Positions 41,363 to 48,226 of a stretch of 48,226 bases of DNA are shown here, in pieces. A program made the position numbers and the translations under genes. Source of the stretch: Chloroflexota bacterium (GTDB lineage: Bacteria; Chloroflexota; Limnocylindria; Limnocylindrales; CSP1-4); contig CAKKPP010000012.1 in assembly GCA_919901745.1 (NCBI GenBank), positions 87,457 through 135,682 on the forward strand, in the 5' to 3' direction. Positions within the stretch are counted from its first letter, which is position 1; each line of letters starts with the position of its first letter. Below the pieces are notes generated by a model. The model had not been told where the DNA came from. It ran no database searches and saw only the letters and a list, made by a program, of their open reading frames with translations.

Positions 41363-43288
41363 CTAAACCTCGGCGATCACCCCGATCGAGACCCGGAACC
41401 CGGCGCGGCGTTGCGCCGGAGGCATCATGGTGGCTTGCCCGACGGGCGTGTCGTTCGGGAACCAGCGAACCCACTCTTCGCTGAACGTGTCGGACTCCGC
41501 TGGATCACGCAACGCCCAGTTCGCCCAGACGATCTTCTCGAGTGAGCTTCCCGAGGCACCAAGCAGCGCCTCGAGGTTGCGCATGCACTGGCGTGTCTGT
41601 TCCTTGATCCCTGCACTGACGATCCGACCGGTATCCGGATCAACGGGACCGACACCGGACACGTAGACCATGCCGCCGGCCGTGACTGCCCGACCACGAC
41701 CCGACGAGCCACCCGACTCATCGGGCGACCGTCCTTGATCACCGGCGAGTGATCCGCCCTTTCCGGGGCCGACCGGCACCGCTCGCGCGGCGACTTCCTC
41801 GGCAGGGATGCCGAACTCCCCAGGCGGGAGCTGGATCCCGTGCGCCTTGAACTTGCCCATGAACGTCGGGCGAATCCCGGTCGCCTTGAGCGTTCCTTCG
41901 ATCTTCTTGTCCCGGATGCCGGTCTGCTCGAAGACGAAGATGTCCTGCATGAGGATCTCGTCGTCCTCGACGCCGTAGATCTCGCTGATGTTGACGATCT
42001 TGCGCGAGCCGTCCTTGAGGCGAGCGGTATGGACGATCACATCGACGGCCGACGCGATCTGCTCGCGGATCGCACGGAGGGGCAGCTCGTATCCGGTCAT
42101 GAGGACCATCGTCTCGATCCGCCGGAGCATGTCCTTCGGGCTGTTCGCATGCCCGGTGGACAGCGATCCATCCTGTCCGGTGGTCATCGCCTGGAGCATG
42201 TCCAGCGCTTCTCCGGCCCGACACTCGCCGACGATGATCCGGTCGGGGCGCATGTGCAGCGCATTGCGCAGCAGATCCCGGATCGTGATCTCACCCCTGC
42301 CTTCGAGGTTGGGCGGTCGTGCTTCGAGCGTGACGACGTGGCGTTGGCGGAGCTGCAGCTCGGCCGCGTCCTCGATCGTCACGATCCGCTCGTCGTCGGG
42401 GATGAACGACGACAGGACGTTGAGCGTCGTCGTCTTGCCCGAGCCGGTGCCGCCGGAGACGAAGATGTTGAGGCGAGCCTCGACGCACGCCCGGACGAAG
42501 TCGAACATCTCGCTCGTCGCCGTCCCGAAGCCGACCAGGTCGTCCACGGTGAACGGCGTGGCGGAGAACTTCCGAATCGTGATGACGGGTCCCACGAGCG
42601 AGAGCGGGGCGATGACGGCGTTGACCCGTGAGCCGTCGGGAAGGCGGGCGTCGACGCGCGGGCTCGATTCGTCGATGCGTCGACCCAGGGGAGCAATGAT
42701 CCGGTCGATGATCCGGCGGACGTGCTCGTTGCTCATGAAGTGCGCATCGACGCGCTGGATCTTCCCCCCTCGCTCGACATAGATCCGTTGCGGGCCGTTG
42801 ACCATGATCTCGGTGATCGACTTGTCGAGCAGGAGCGGCTCCAGCGGTCCGAGGCCCGTGATCTCCTGGAGCATCTCGTCGACCAGGCGGACGCGTTCGT
42901 CGCGCGTGACGGCGAAGCCCTGCTGCACGAGGATCCGATCGAAGATCTCCTCGATCCTGGTACGCAGGGCGTCCGGAGCGATGTCGAGGCGGGAGCCGTG
43001 TTCTCGCGAGAACTCGTGCTGGGCTCGAAGGGTGATGTCGCGAAGCAACTCGTCGCGGGCAGAACTCCGAGCCTGCCTTGGGGGAGCAGGAGGCTGACTA
43101 ACAACGATCGCGGCGGCCTGCGCGGCGTCGGGCGTCGCGCCCGCTGGGGCGGCGGCCGTCGCGCCCGCTGGGGCGGCCTCGGCCGTCGCGCCGGTTGCTG
43201 CGGCCTCGACCGTCAGGCCGGCCTTCGCCGCTTCGGCCCTCGCGTTTTCGGCTTGGCGTACCCGCTCGACTCGCTGGAGCAGGGACAT
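41363..43288 (-). CDS. TadA/CpaF-type secretion ATPase fused to a C-terminal RidA-like domain
   Basis: 641 residues. The N-terminal 65 residues are Ala/Glu rich with repeated ATAEAAPAGAT-type units. Residues about 75-500 are a complete CpaF ATPase: VNGPQRIYVERGGKIQ, IRKFSATPFTVDDL, Walker A SGGTGSGKTTTLN, EDAAELQL, RPDRIIVGECRAGEALDMLQAM and STGHANSPKDMLRRIE. CpaF drives Flp/Tad pili. After a Gly/Ser-rich linker (about 504-529) the frame continues into a Rid/YjgF domain (530-641: VTAGGMVYVSGVGPVDPDTG, QTRQCMRNLEALLGASG). The Arg that binds substrate in RidA (in PAR-T-V) is replaced by PVGQAT, so deaminase activity is doubtful. ATG 43288 has GGGAGG upstream. No tadB or tadC follows. Confidence 0.9.
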   Translation of the reverse strand: MSLLQRVERVRQAENARAEAAKAGLTVEAAATGATAEAAPAGATAAAPAGATPDAAQAAAIVVSQPPAPPRQARSSARDELLRDITLRAQHEFSREHGSRLDIAPDALRTRIEEIFDRILVQQGFAVTRDERVRLVDEMLQEITGLGPLEPLLLDKSITEIMVNGPQRIYVERGGKIQRVDAHFMSNEHVRRIIDRIIAPLGRRIDESSPRVDARLPDGSRVNAVIAPLSLVGPVITIRKFSATPFTVDDLVGFGTATSEMFDFVRACVEARLNIFVSGGTGSGKTTTLNVLSSFIPDDERIVTIEDAAELQLRQRHVVTLEARPPNLEGRGEITIRDLLRNALHMRPDRIIVGECRAGEALDMLQAMTTGQDGSLSTGHANSPKDMLRRIETMVLMTGYELPLRAIREQIASAVDVIVHTARLKDGSRKIVNISEIYGVEDDEILMQDIFVFEQTGIRDKKIEGTLKATGIRPTFMGKFKAHGIQLPPGEFGIPAEEVAARAVPVGPGKGGSLAGDQGRSPDESGGSSGRGRAVTAGGMVYVSGVGPVDPDTGRIVSAGIKEQTRQCMRNLEALLGASGSSLEKIVWANWALRDPAESDTFSEEWVRWFPNDTPVGQATMMPPAQRRAGFRVSIGVIAEV

Positions 43289-43478
43289 TGACTTCGGCCT
43301 CCCTCGGGCTGGCGTCAGTTCAGGTTGTGCGCAGCCCGTCCGGCGGGGCCTGGCCCCGACCGGGCAGGTCACGCTGCGCTCGCCTACAAGATACATCCGC
43401 GACGCGTCCGGGGCGGCGAAGGGGACCTGCAATGGGGCCCAGAAGGACCAAGATGATGCGCGCCGTCAACGCAAATCG

Positions 43479-43533
43479 TGGTGCCGGAGCCGGGACTTGA
43501 ACCCGGATGAGGTTGCCCTCAGCGGTGTTTGAG
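43479..43533 (-). pseudogene. 3' half of tRNA-Leu(CAA), probable integration (att) site
   Basis: Read on the minus strand: anticodon loop CTCAAAC (43533-43527), 3' anticodon strand ACCGC, variable arm TGAGG-GCAA-CCTCA (43521-43508), T arm CCGGG-TTCAAGT-CCCGG (43506-43490), acceptor strand CTCCGGC, discriminator A, and CCA (43481-43479). The matching 5' parts (GCCGGAG, D arm, GCGGT) are absent from the bases upstream, so the gene is cut exactly at the anticodon loop. Tyrosine integrases use this loop as a crossover point, and the displaced 3' half remains at the far end of the island. The intact copy should lie beyond the right edge of the window. Confidence 0.8.
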
Positions 43534-43548
43534 CTTTCTCGGACGTGT

Positions 43549-43565
43549 CCGGCGGGGTCCGCCGG
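43549..43565. other. 7-bp inverted repeat beside the tRNA fragment
   Basis: CCGGCGG-GGT-CCGCCGG lies 15 bases outside the tRNA half. GGCTGC/GCAGCC repeats follow at 43590-43613. They may be integrase arm sites or a terminator; nothing decides between these. Confidence 0.35.
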
Positions 43566-43623
43566 CGTTCGGTTTGAGCGATCGCCGCTCGGCTGCAGCT
43601 CATCGGCCGCAGCCTGTCGGGTT

Positions 43624-43629
43624 TACGAT
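43624..43629 (+). promoter_or_regulatory. -10 element TACGAT of the zinc-cluster protein gene
   Basis: TACGAT, 6 nt, then GTG 43636. The island's first gene uses the same leaderless arrangement as the chromosome. Confidence 0.5.
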
Positions 43630-43635
43630 CCACCG

Positions 43636-44280
43636 GTGGAGTTTCTCCGGCGATGGCTCGGCAGTCCAACGGCGCGCGAACGGCCGGCACCCGCATCCGC
43701 GGCCTGCCCGTATCTGTGCGGCCACGTCTTCGACCGACAGCCGAGGCGCGGCCGGAAGTGCCCGACCTGCGGACGGCAGTTTTGGGTACGACGGCGCGTT
43801 GCCCTGACGGAGGAGGCAACGGAGCGCCATGACGTTGCTGCGACGCTCGATCGGATGGGTATCGACTACGGCGAGCTCGAGGCGAACATGAGGGCGAAGG
43901 ACCCGAAGTTTGGGCCGCGCGACATCTACGGCGCGGCTCTGAACCAGAAGCTCCTCCACGCGCTGCGGCGCGCAGATTGGGGCGCTGTCTCCAGAATCTT
44001 CGAAACCCAGGTCTACGAACTGGTCGAGCGTGGGAAGCCCTATCTGGCGGTGGCCCGCGAGGCTTCGAAGGCGGAACTTCGCAAGCTCCAGAAGGCCCAC
44101 GTCACGGACGTCCGGATCATCGCTTACGACTCGCACACGGGGCCGTGCTCGGCGTGTGTGGTGGACGGAGACCGAGTCGTCTCGATCGAGGCTGAAATCG
44201 TCTCGCCTTCGGTACCACATGAAGCCTGTGTCGACGCCGCCATGGGGCCGTGCGGCTGTCGGTACTCCGCCATCGTCTGA
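43636..44280 (+). CDS. Protein with two zinc-cluster motifs, function unknown
   Basis: 214 residues from GTG 43636. An N-terminal zinc ribbon has C24, C28, C42 and C45 (CPYLC ... KCPTCG). The middle (60-160) is helical and charged. The C-terminus is a second cluster: C171-x2-C174, then VPHEAC (H195, C198) and CGC (C206, C208). The C-terminal spacing CxxC...DG...P-H-x2-C...C-x-C resembles the Cys/His tail of Mu-F-like phage head proteins, but the rest does not. The start is set by the leaderless -10. It is the first gene to the right of the tRNA half-gene, so it is probably island cargo. The function is not known. Confidence 0.75.
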   Translation: MEFLRRWLGSPTARERPAPASAACPYLCGHVFDRQPRRGRKCPTCGRQFWVRRRVALTEEATERHDVAATLDRMGIDYGELEANMRAKDPKFGPRDIYGAALNQKLLHALRRADWGAVSRIFETQVYELVERGKPYLAVAREASKAELRKLQKAHVTDVRIIAYDSHTGPCSACVVDGDRVVSIEAEIVSPSVPHEACVDAAMGPCGCRYSAIV

Positions 44281-44551
44281 GGCAGCCCAGGGCCGAGCCG
44301 TCCAGGCTGGCCGCCGAGCGGGATCGGAGGGACCCCTTTCACGCGTGGTTGTGCTGTCAAGTTGCGTCCAACGCACCGCCCCCGGTCGGCCCGGACCGCC
44401 AGACGCCGCGGAACTCAGGGCAGGCCAGAGTCTCCACTGAAGTCAGTACGGTTCAATCATCGTCCTGGCGCTGGACAGGGGCTGCGCACGTGTCACTCTT
44501 GTACGGGAACCGGGTCCATCGAGGGCCGCGCATGCTGAGAGGGGCGAGATC

Positions 44552-45916
44552 ATGGCAGTCGCGAGGCCAGCACCGAAGCCGGCACTAAAGCCCGAAGAGG
44601 CGTGGCATCAAGCACGGTTGATCCCCACCACGGGGATCGGCGGTCAGGCCGAGCAGGAGCAACGGGCAACCTCGTCGCTCCTCGCGGTCATGCGCGCGGT
44701 GCCGCAGTTCGGCAAAGCGCTCCTCTCCCATCTCGACGCACCGGCTGGCCGAATCGAAACCTTCACCGAGGTCCGCTTCCTTGACGCGGATCAGAAAACC
44801 GTCATCCCGGACGGCGCCGTGGTTGTCGAGCGCGGCAAGACGCGATGGGTATGCCTCGTTGAAGTCAAGACGGGCGGCGCCTCGCTAACGACCGAGCAGG
44901 TCGAGAAGTACCTCGAGGTCGCGAGGGCAAACGGCTTCGCGGCGGTACTCACGATCAGCAACCAGATCACCGCCTCCCCGACGGAGAGCCCAGTCCCGAT
45001 CGACAACAAGAAGACCAGGAAGGTCGCGCTTCGGCACCTGTCCTGGTGGCAGGTCATGACCGAGGCGCGTGTCCAGCACGAGCACCGTCACATTGCCGAC
45101 ACCGACCAGGCCTGGATCGTCGGCGAGCTGATCGCCTACCTCGACCACGAGAAGGCGGGTGCGGGTGGCTTCGATGACATGGGCGACAGCTGGGTCGCCG
45201 TCCGCGACGGCGCACGCCAACACACCCTGCGCCTCGCTGACAAGGGGGTTCGCGATGTCGCCTCGCGCTGGGAGCAGTTCGTGCAATACCTGGCGCTAGG
45301 GCTGTGCCAAACGCTGGGCCGCAACGTCGAGGTGATGTGGCCAAAGAAGCTCGAGGCTGCTGGTCGACTCGATGTGGCGGTCCGATCGCTCGTCGATCAG
45401 GGTCGACTCGAGGCGACGATCCGTGTCCCCGATGCAGCTGCTCCCATCGACCTCTCGGCAGACCTGCGCACGAGGCTCTTGACTACGAGCCTTGAGCTCG
45501 CCGCTCCACGCGAGGGCCGCGCGAAGACCCGCATCACCTGGATCGTCCGACAACTCAAAGAGGCCCCCAACAACGTCCGTATCGAAGTTCGTTATCCGAA
45601 CGCCAAGGAGACAGTGTCCGCGACGCTCGGGGAAGCGCGCGAAAGGCCGGACTGCCTCCTGTTTGCCGCGGACGCTCACCGCGAACCGCGGATGTTCCGG
45701 GTGTCCTTGTCAGATGAAATGGGCTCGAAGCGCGGCAAGGTACCTGGCTCGTTCGTCATCGAATCCAAACGGCAGACCATCGACTTCTACCGAGCGATCG
45801 TGCAGGACCTCAAGGTCTGGACCGCCTCTGCGCCCAAGCTTCCGAGCCAGCTCGAGGTAGCCACACCTGTGGCCTCGCCCGAGCCGCCCGACTCCGTCGA
45901 CCCAGGGCGCGCGTAA
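44552..45916 (+). CDS. PD-(D/E)XK-like nuclease-fold protein, conserved hypothetical
   Basis: 454 residues. Residues 65-135 contain the spaced acidic motif of restriction-type nucleases: TFTEVRF, then D87 in IPDGAVVV and E104-V-K106 in CLVEVKTG, followed by a helix TTEQVEKYLEVARANGF. The rest (170-440) is alpha/beta with LSWWQVMTEA, DDMGDSWVAVRDG, ITWIVRQLKEAP and KRGKVPGSFV. I recall similar actinobacterial proteins annotated 'stress response', without proven function. A GAGAGGGG site precedes ATG 44552. It could be a defence or repair nuclease, or a regulator using a dead nuclease fold. There is no neighbouring methyltransferase. Confidence 0.78.
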   Translation: MAVARPAPKPALKPEEAWHQARLIPTTGIGGQAEQEQRATSSLLAVMRAVPQFGKALLSHLDAPAGRIETFTEVRFLDADQKTVIPDGAVVVERGKTRWVCLVEVKTGGASLTTEQVEKYLEVARANGFAAVLTISNQITASPTESPVPIDNKKTRKVALRHLSWWQVMTEARVQHEHRHIADTDQAWIVGELIAYLDHEKAGAGGFDDMGDSWVAVRDGARQHTLRLADKGVRDVASRWEQFVQYLALGLCQTLGRNVEVMWPKKLEAAGRLDVAVRSLVDQGRLEATIRVPDAAAPIDLSADLRTRLLTTSLELAAPREGRAKTRITWIVRQLKEAPNNVRIEVRYPNAKETVSATLGEARERPDCLLFAADAHREPRMFRVSLSDEMGSKRGKVPGSFVIESKRQTIDFYRAIVQDLKVWTASAPKLPSQLEVATPVASPEPPDSVDPGRA

Positions 45917-46048
45917 CGGGGACACCTCGCCCAAACCGTCCTCAAGGCGGCGCGATGAGGCGCCGCAAGCCCCCTCGTCTGCCCGGACGCCGCTGGCCGC
46001 AGGCCCGCGGGATCGCAGGTCCGGGACCGGATCCCTGGTGTCATCAGG

Positions 46049-46810
46049 CTATCGGTCGACGACGCGCTGCTTCGCGGCGGCGAACTCATCGTCATCGATG
46101 GCCCCGATCGTCCGAAGGTGATGGAGTCGTTCTAGTTCAGTGGCGATCCCGCCCGCGCCGGGCTGGTCGGGCGACCGTAGGAGGAAGCTCGTCACCGTGG
46201 CTGTGATGACCGAGAAGAGTCCAACCCCGAGCAGCATGAGGGCTATCGCGGCGATCCGGCCCTCGGTCGTTGTTGGATACACGTCGCCGTAGCCGACGGT
46301 GGTCATGGTGACGACGCCCCACCAGATGGCGTCGAACGGTGAGTCGACGGCCGCATTCACACCCTTCTCGGCCACATACATCGCGGTCGCTGAAATTGCC
46401 ATCACGCCGAACCAAGCGACGAAGACCCAGGCAAGGCCGCGATGGCGTGCCAACCGCTCGACTTGCAGGCTGGCGCGATAGATGCCCGCCAGCGCGCGAA
46501 CGAGGCGCAGGAGGCGTACAAGTCGGAGCAGGCGAACACCGCGAATCGACGGAATCAGCGCCGCGAGGTCGATCCAGTGGCCGCGCAGGTATTCGCGCCG
46601 ATCGACGGCGGCGAGGAAACGCGAACCGAACTCCAGGAGGAAGATCGCGGTCAGCACAGCGTCGATCGCTGCCAACGTCGGCATCAGGTCCCCGGCAGCG
46701 TTGTCGCTCGCCAGACCAACCAGGACGAACAGCACAGCGAGCCCCGCCATGCCGAGCTCCCATGCCACCTCGTGGTGGGCGATGAAGGCGCGATATCGCT
46801 CTCGACTCAT
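46049..46810 (-). CDS. Voltage-gated-type potassium channel with SHOCT tail
   Basis: 253 residues, six membrane helices. S4-like RGVRLLRLVRLLRLVRALAG (near 95-115) carries regularly spaced Arg. The pore has the selectivity filter TMTTVGYGDVYP (near 180), followed by S6 GRIAAIALMLLGVGLFSVITATVTSF. The C-terminal 30 residues (LERLHHLRTIGAIDDDEFAAAKQRVV) are a SHOCT motif, common in bacterial membrane proteins as an interaction tail. It should pass K+ in response to voltage. ATG 46810 has GGAGAGAGG upstream. It is convergent with the nuclease-like gene. Its place inside the presumed island is notable. Confidence 0.9.
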   Translation of the reverse strand: MSRERYRAFIAHHEVAWELGMAGLAVLFVLVGLASDNAAGDLMPTLAAIDAVLTAIFLLEFGSRFLAAVDRREYLRGHWIDLAALIPSIRGVRLLRLVRLLRLVRALAGIYRASLQVERLARHRGLAWVFVAWFGVMAISATAMYVAEKGVNAAVDSPFDAIWWGVVTMTTVGYGDVYPTTTEGRIAAIALMLLGVGLFSVITATVTSFLLRSPDQPGAGGIATELERLHHLRTIGAIDDDEFAAAKQRVVDR

Positions 46811-47038
46811 CCTCTCTCCAACTCCGGTGGGCTCGACGCCTCTCGATGTCTGATTGCCTTTCCCTCCGGGAACCGCGCATTGATCCGCCGCCCGTGGGCC
46901 GTCAGGCCGCGCCTGAGGGGCCTCCACGAGTCTTGCTCGGCGGCCCCGAGGTAGGCGAGGTGGATACGATCGCGGAGCGGGAGGTCACGGCCTCAGCGTA
47001 CAGCCGCCCCAGTTTCAGAGAAACGGCGGCGTGACAGA

Positions 47039-47905
47039 ATGACCAACTTGGTTGACGGCGTAGCGCCTACCTCTGCCGCGCCTACCTCATCGCTTGCCAC
47101 AATCATGAGGAGTCGCGTGCTTCGGGATCTGTCGCCATCCAGTCGACTGGTGCTGATTGCTGTCGTGTCGGCACTGGTCGTGGTCGTCGTCGCGGGGTCT
47201 CGGAGCCTCCGAAGTCCTCCGACAGCGGTGGAGCCTACGCCTACAGATACCGCGATTGCCAGCCCGGCGCCGAGCCCGAGCTCAAGCCGAGGTCCAACAC
47301 CTTCGGCGCCTACAACACAACGGCCCAGCGCGCTGGCGGGCACCTTCGCTCTTGGAGTCGTCCTCGCGACTCTGCTGGTCGCCGCGGAGGACCGAACGGG
47401 GTACGACCGCTCACTGTTCCGTCATTGGATCGATGCTGATGGTGATGGCTGCGACGCCGGCCGCGAAGTATTGATTCAGGAGGCACTCGTCGCCCCAACG
47501 ATTTCGGCAGGATGCGTCCTGTCGGGAGGCGAGTGGTCGAGTGCCTATGACGGGTTCACCTTCTCCAACCCGAGCGACCTTGACGTCGATCATGTCGTTG
47601 CGCTGGCGGAGGCATGGGATTCGGGCGCCTCCGGCTGGGATCCTGCCCGCCGCGAATCGTTCGCGAACGATCTCGGGGTTCGCTGGTCTCTGATCGCCGT
47701 ATCGGCATGGTCGAACACGAGCAAGTCGGACAAGGACCCCGCCGATTGGATGCCGCCACTCGGTAGCTTCCGTTGCTCGTATCTCGCGAACTGGGTGGCC
47801 GTGAAGGCCCGGTGGGGGTTGGCGGTTGACTCCCTCGAGAAGTCCGTCATCGGCGCGTATTCCGAGTGCCAAAGCGTGCCCGTCGAGGTTGTGCTCGCGG
47901 AGTAG
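47039..47905 (+). CDS. Membrane-anchored or secreted HNH-type nuclease (GmrSD/DUF1524-like)
   Basis: 288 residues. One hydrophobic helix (about 37-53, LVLIAVVSALVVVVVAG), a Pro/Ser/Thr linker (60-95) and a second weak helix (100-115) precede the domain. RHWIDADGDGCDAGREVLIQEA, GEWSSAYDGF, SDLDVDHVVALAEAW (catalytic Asp-His) and NTSKSDKDPADWMPP are the motifs of secreted HNH family proteins common in actinobacteria. It probably cleaves extracellular DNA or RNA. No convincing ribosome site is seen before ATG 47039; ATG 47105 is an alternative. The codons are less GC-biased than in the left part of the window. Confidence 0.85.
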   Translation: MTNLVDGVAPTSAAPTSSLATIMRSRVLRDLSPSSRLVLIAVVSALVVVVVAGSRSLRSPPTAVEPTPTDTAIASPAPSPSSSRGPTPSAPTTQRPSALAGTFALGVVLATLLVAAEDRTGYDRSLFRHWIDADGDGCDAGREVLIQEALVAPTISAGCVLSGGEWSSAYDGFTFSNPSDLDVDHVVALAEAWDSGASGWDPARRESFANDLGVRWSLIAVSAWSNTSKSDKDPADWMPPLGSFRCSYLANWVAVKARWGLAVDSLEKSVIGAYSECQSVPVEVVLAE

Positions 47906-47944
47906 CATCTGGCACATCCCGGCCATGCCCTGGGGGGCGAACTG

Positions 47945-48226
47945 ATGTCATTCATCGGGACCGCATTCCGCGAGGCATCGCGACGACAGAAGATCGCGGT
48001 CGTCGTGGCCGGTCTAGTCGGTATCACGGCTGTCGGCGGTGGCCTTTCGCCAGACGCAGGCGTCGATGTCTCCCCAAGCCCAACGAACATCGCGACGTTT
48101 GGCCCTACCGAGGCGCCTACCGCTGCGCCCACACCCACCTTGGTGCTAACCCCCTCGCCTGCCAAGGCACCTACGCCCACTCCAACTCCTACCCCGACGC
48201 CTACCCCGACGCCCACCTCGGCGCCC
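47945..48226 (+). CDS. Start of a membrane-anchored protein with Pro/Thr linker (runs off the window)
   Basis: 94 codons open to the window edge. ATG 47945 follows a purine-rich GGGGGGCGAA. A basic N-terminus (REASRRQK), a hydrophobic helix (residues 17-35, IAVVVAGLVGITAVGGG) and then a long PT/AP linker with TPTPTP runs (60-94) give the same plan as the preceding nuclease: an anchor, a flexible spacer and a domain still to come. The missing domain may also be a nuclease or a wall-binding module, but that cannot be told from here. Confidence 0.7.
   Translation, partial: MSFIGTAFREASRRQKIAVVVAGLVGITAVGGGLSPDAGVDVSPSPTNIATFGPTEAPTAAPTPTLVLTPSPAKAPTPTPTPTPTPTPTPTSAP

Noticed and set aside
43534-43600. 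Search for the 5' half of the tRNA-Leu
   Set aside because: The bases needed to pair with CTCCGGC and ACCGC (GCCGGAG, GCGGT) and a D arm are absent, so an intact tRNA gene is not called.

Overview
The window is about 70% GC and densely packed with short intergenic gaps and many 1-4 bp start/stop overlaps. It carries gatCAB (indirect Gln/Asn-tRNA synthesis), an NAD-dependent DNA ligase, a DnaE1-type polymerase with an apparently intact PHP domain, and an unusually regular leaderless promoter pattern: a TANNNT hexamer 6-7 nt before an ATG or GTG. Together these fit a high-GC, non-proteobacterial soil or freshwater bacterium. My best guess is a Chloroflexota lineage of the Limnocylindria type, but I cannot exclude an actinobacterium from the sequence alone.

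Layout. (1) 1-4762: a run of glutamate-synthase-like genes: the end of an upstream gene, a GXGXG protein, an FMN/Fe-S glutamate synthase domain, a small unknown protein, a class I glutamine amidotransferase and a DAO-family FAD oxidoreductase. It resembles the GlxBCD / N-methylglutamate synthase type of amino-acid enzyme with an added oxidoreductase. (2) 4779-9000: a 26-codon leader ORF overlapping ligA, a DinB-like protein, then an unknown gene and a GNAT acetyltransferase on the minus strand. (3) 9026-14016: gatC, gatA, an aminotransferase and gatB as one operon, then a small membrane protein. (4) 14395-20080, minus strand: a BMP-family nucleoside-type ABC importer (binding lipoprotein, ATPase, two permeases) and a CoA-binding protein. 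A hairpin, a new promoter and a micro-ORF separate the lipoprotein gene from the ATPase gene. (5) 20308-23322: GDSL hydrolase, zincin-like metallopeptidase and FAD-linked oxidase. (6) 23353-32435: two successive modules, each a hybrid histidine kinase followed by a REC-EAL c-di-GMP phosphodiesterase. (7) 32523-43288: cupredoxin-domain protein, dnaE, hotdog thioesterase, amidohydrolase, membrane protein fused to a spermidine-synthase-like domain, a stand-alone cyclic-nucleotide-binding protein, and a TadA/CpaF secretion ATPase fused to a RidA-like domain.

(8) 43479 to the end looks like an integrated element. At 43479-43533, minus strand, lies the exact 3' half of a tRNA-Leu(CAA), from the anticodon loop to CCA, without its 5' half. 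That is what an integrase leaves at the far end of an island. To its right are a double zinc-cluster protein, a PD-(D/E)XK-like protein, a voltage-gated-type ion channel with a SHOCT tail, a membrane-anchored HNH nuclease and the start of a second anchored protein with a Pro/Thr linker. The integrase and the intact tRNA would lie beyond the window.

The observations I rate highest are the tRNA-Leu half-gene marking an island, the CpaF-RidA fusion, the leaderless promoter grammar (which also fixes several start codons), and the coupled micro-ORFs in front of ligA and the ABC ATPase. Promoter, hairpin and tRNA calls were made by eye; none was scored by a program.
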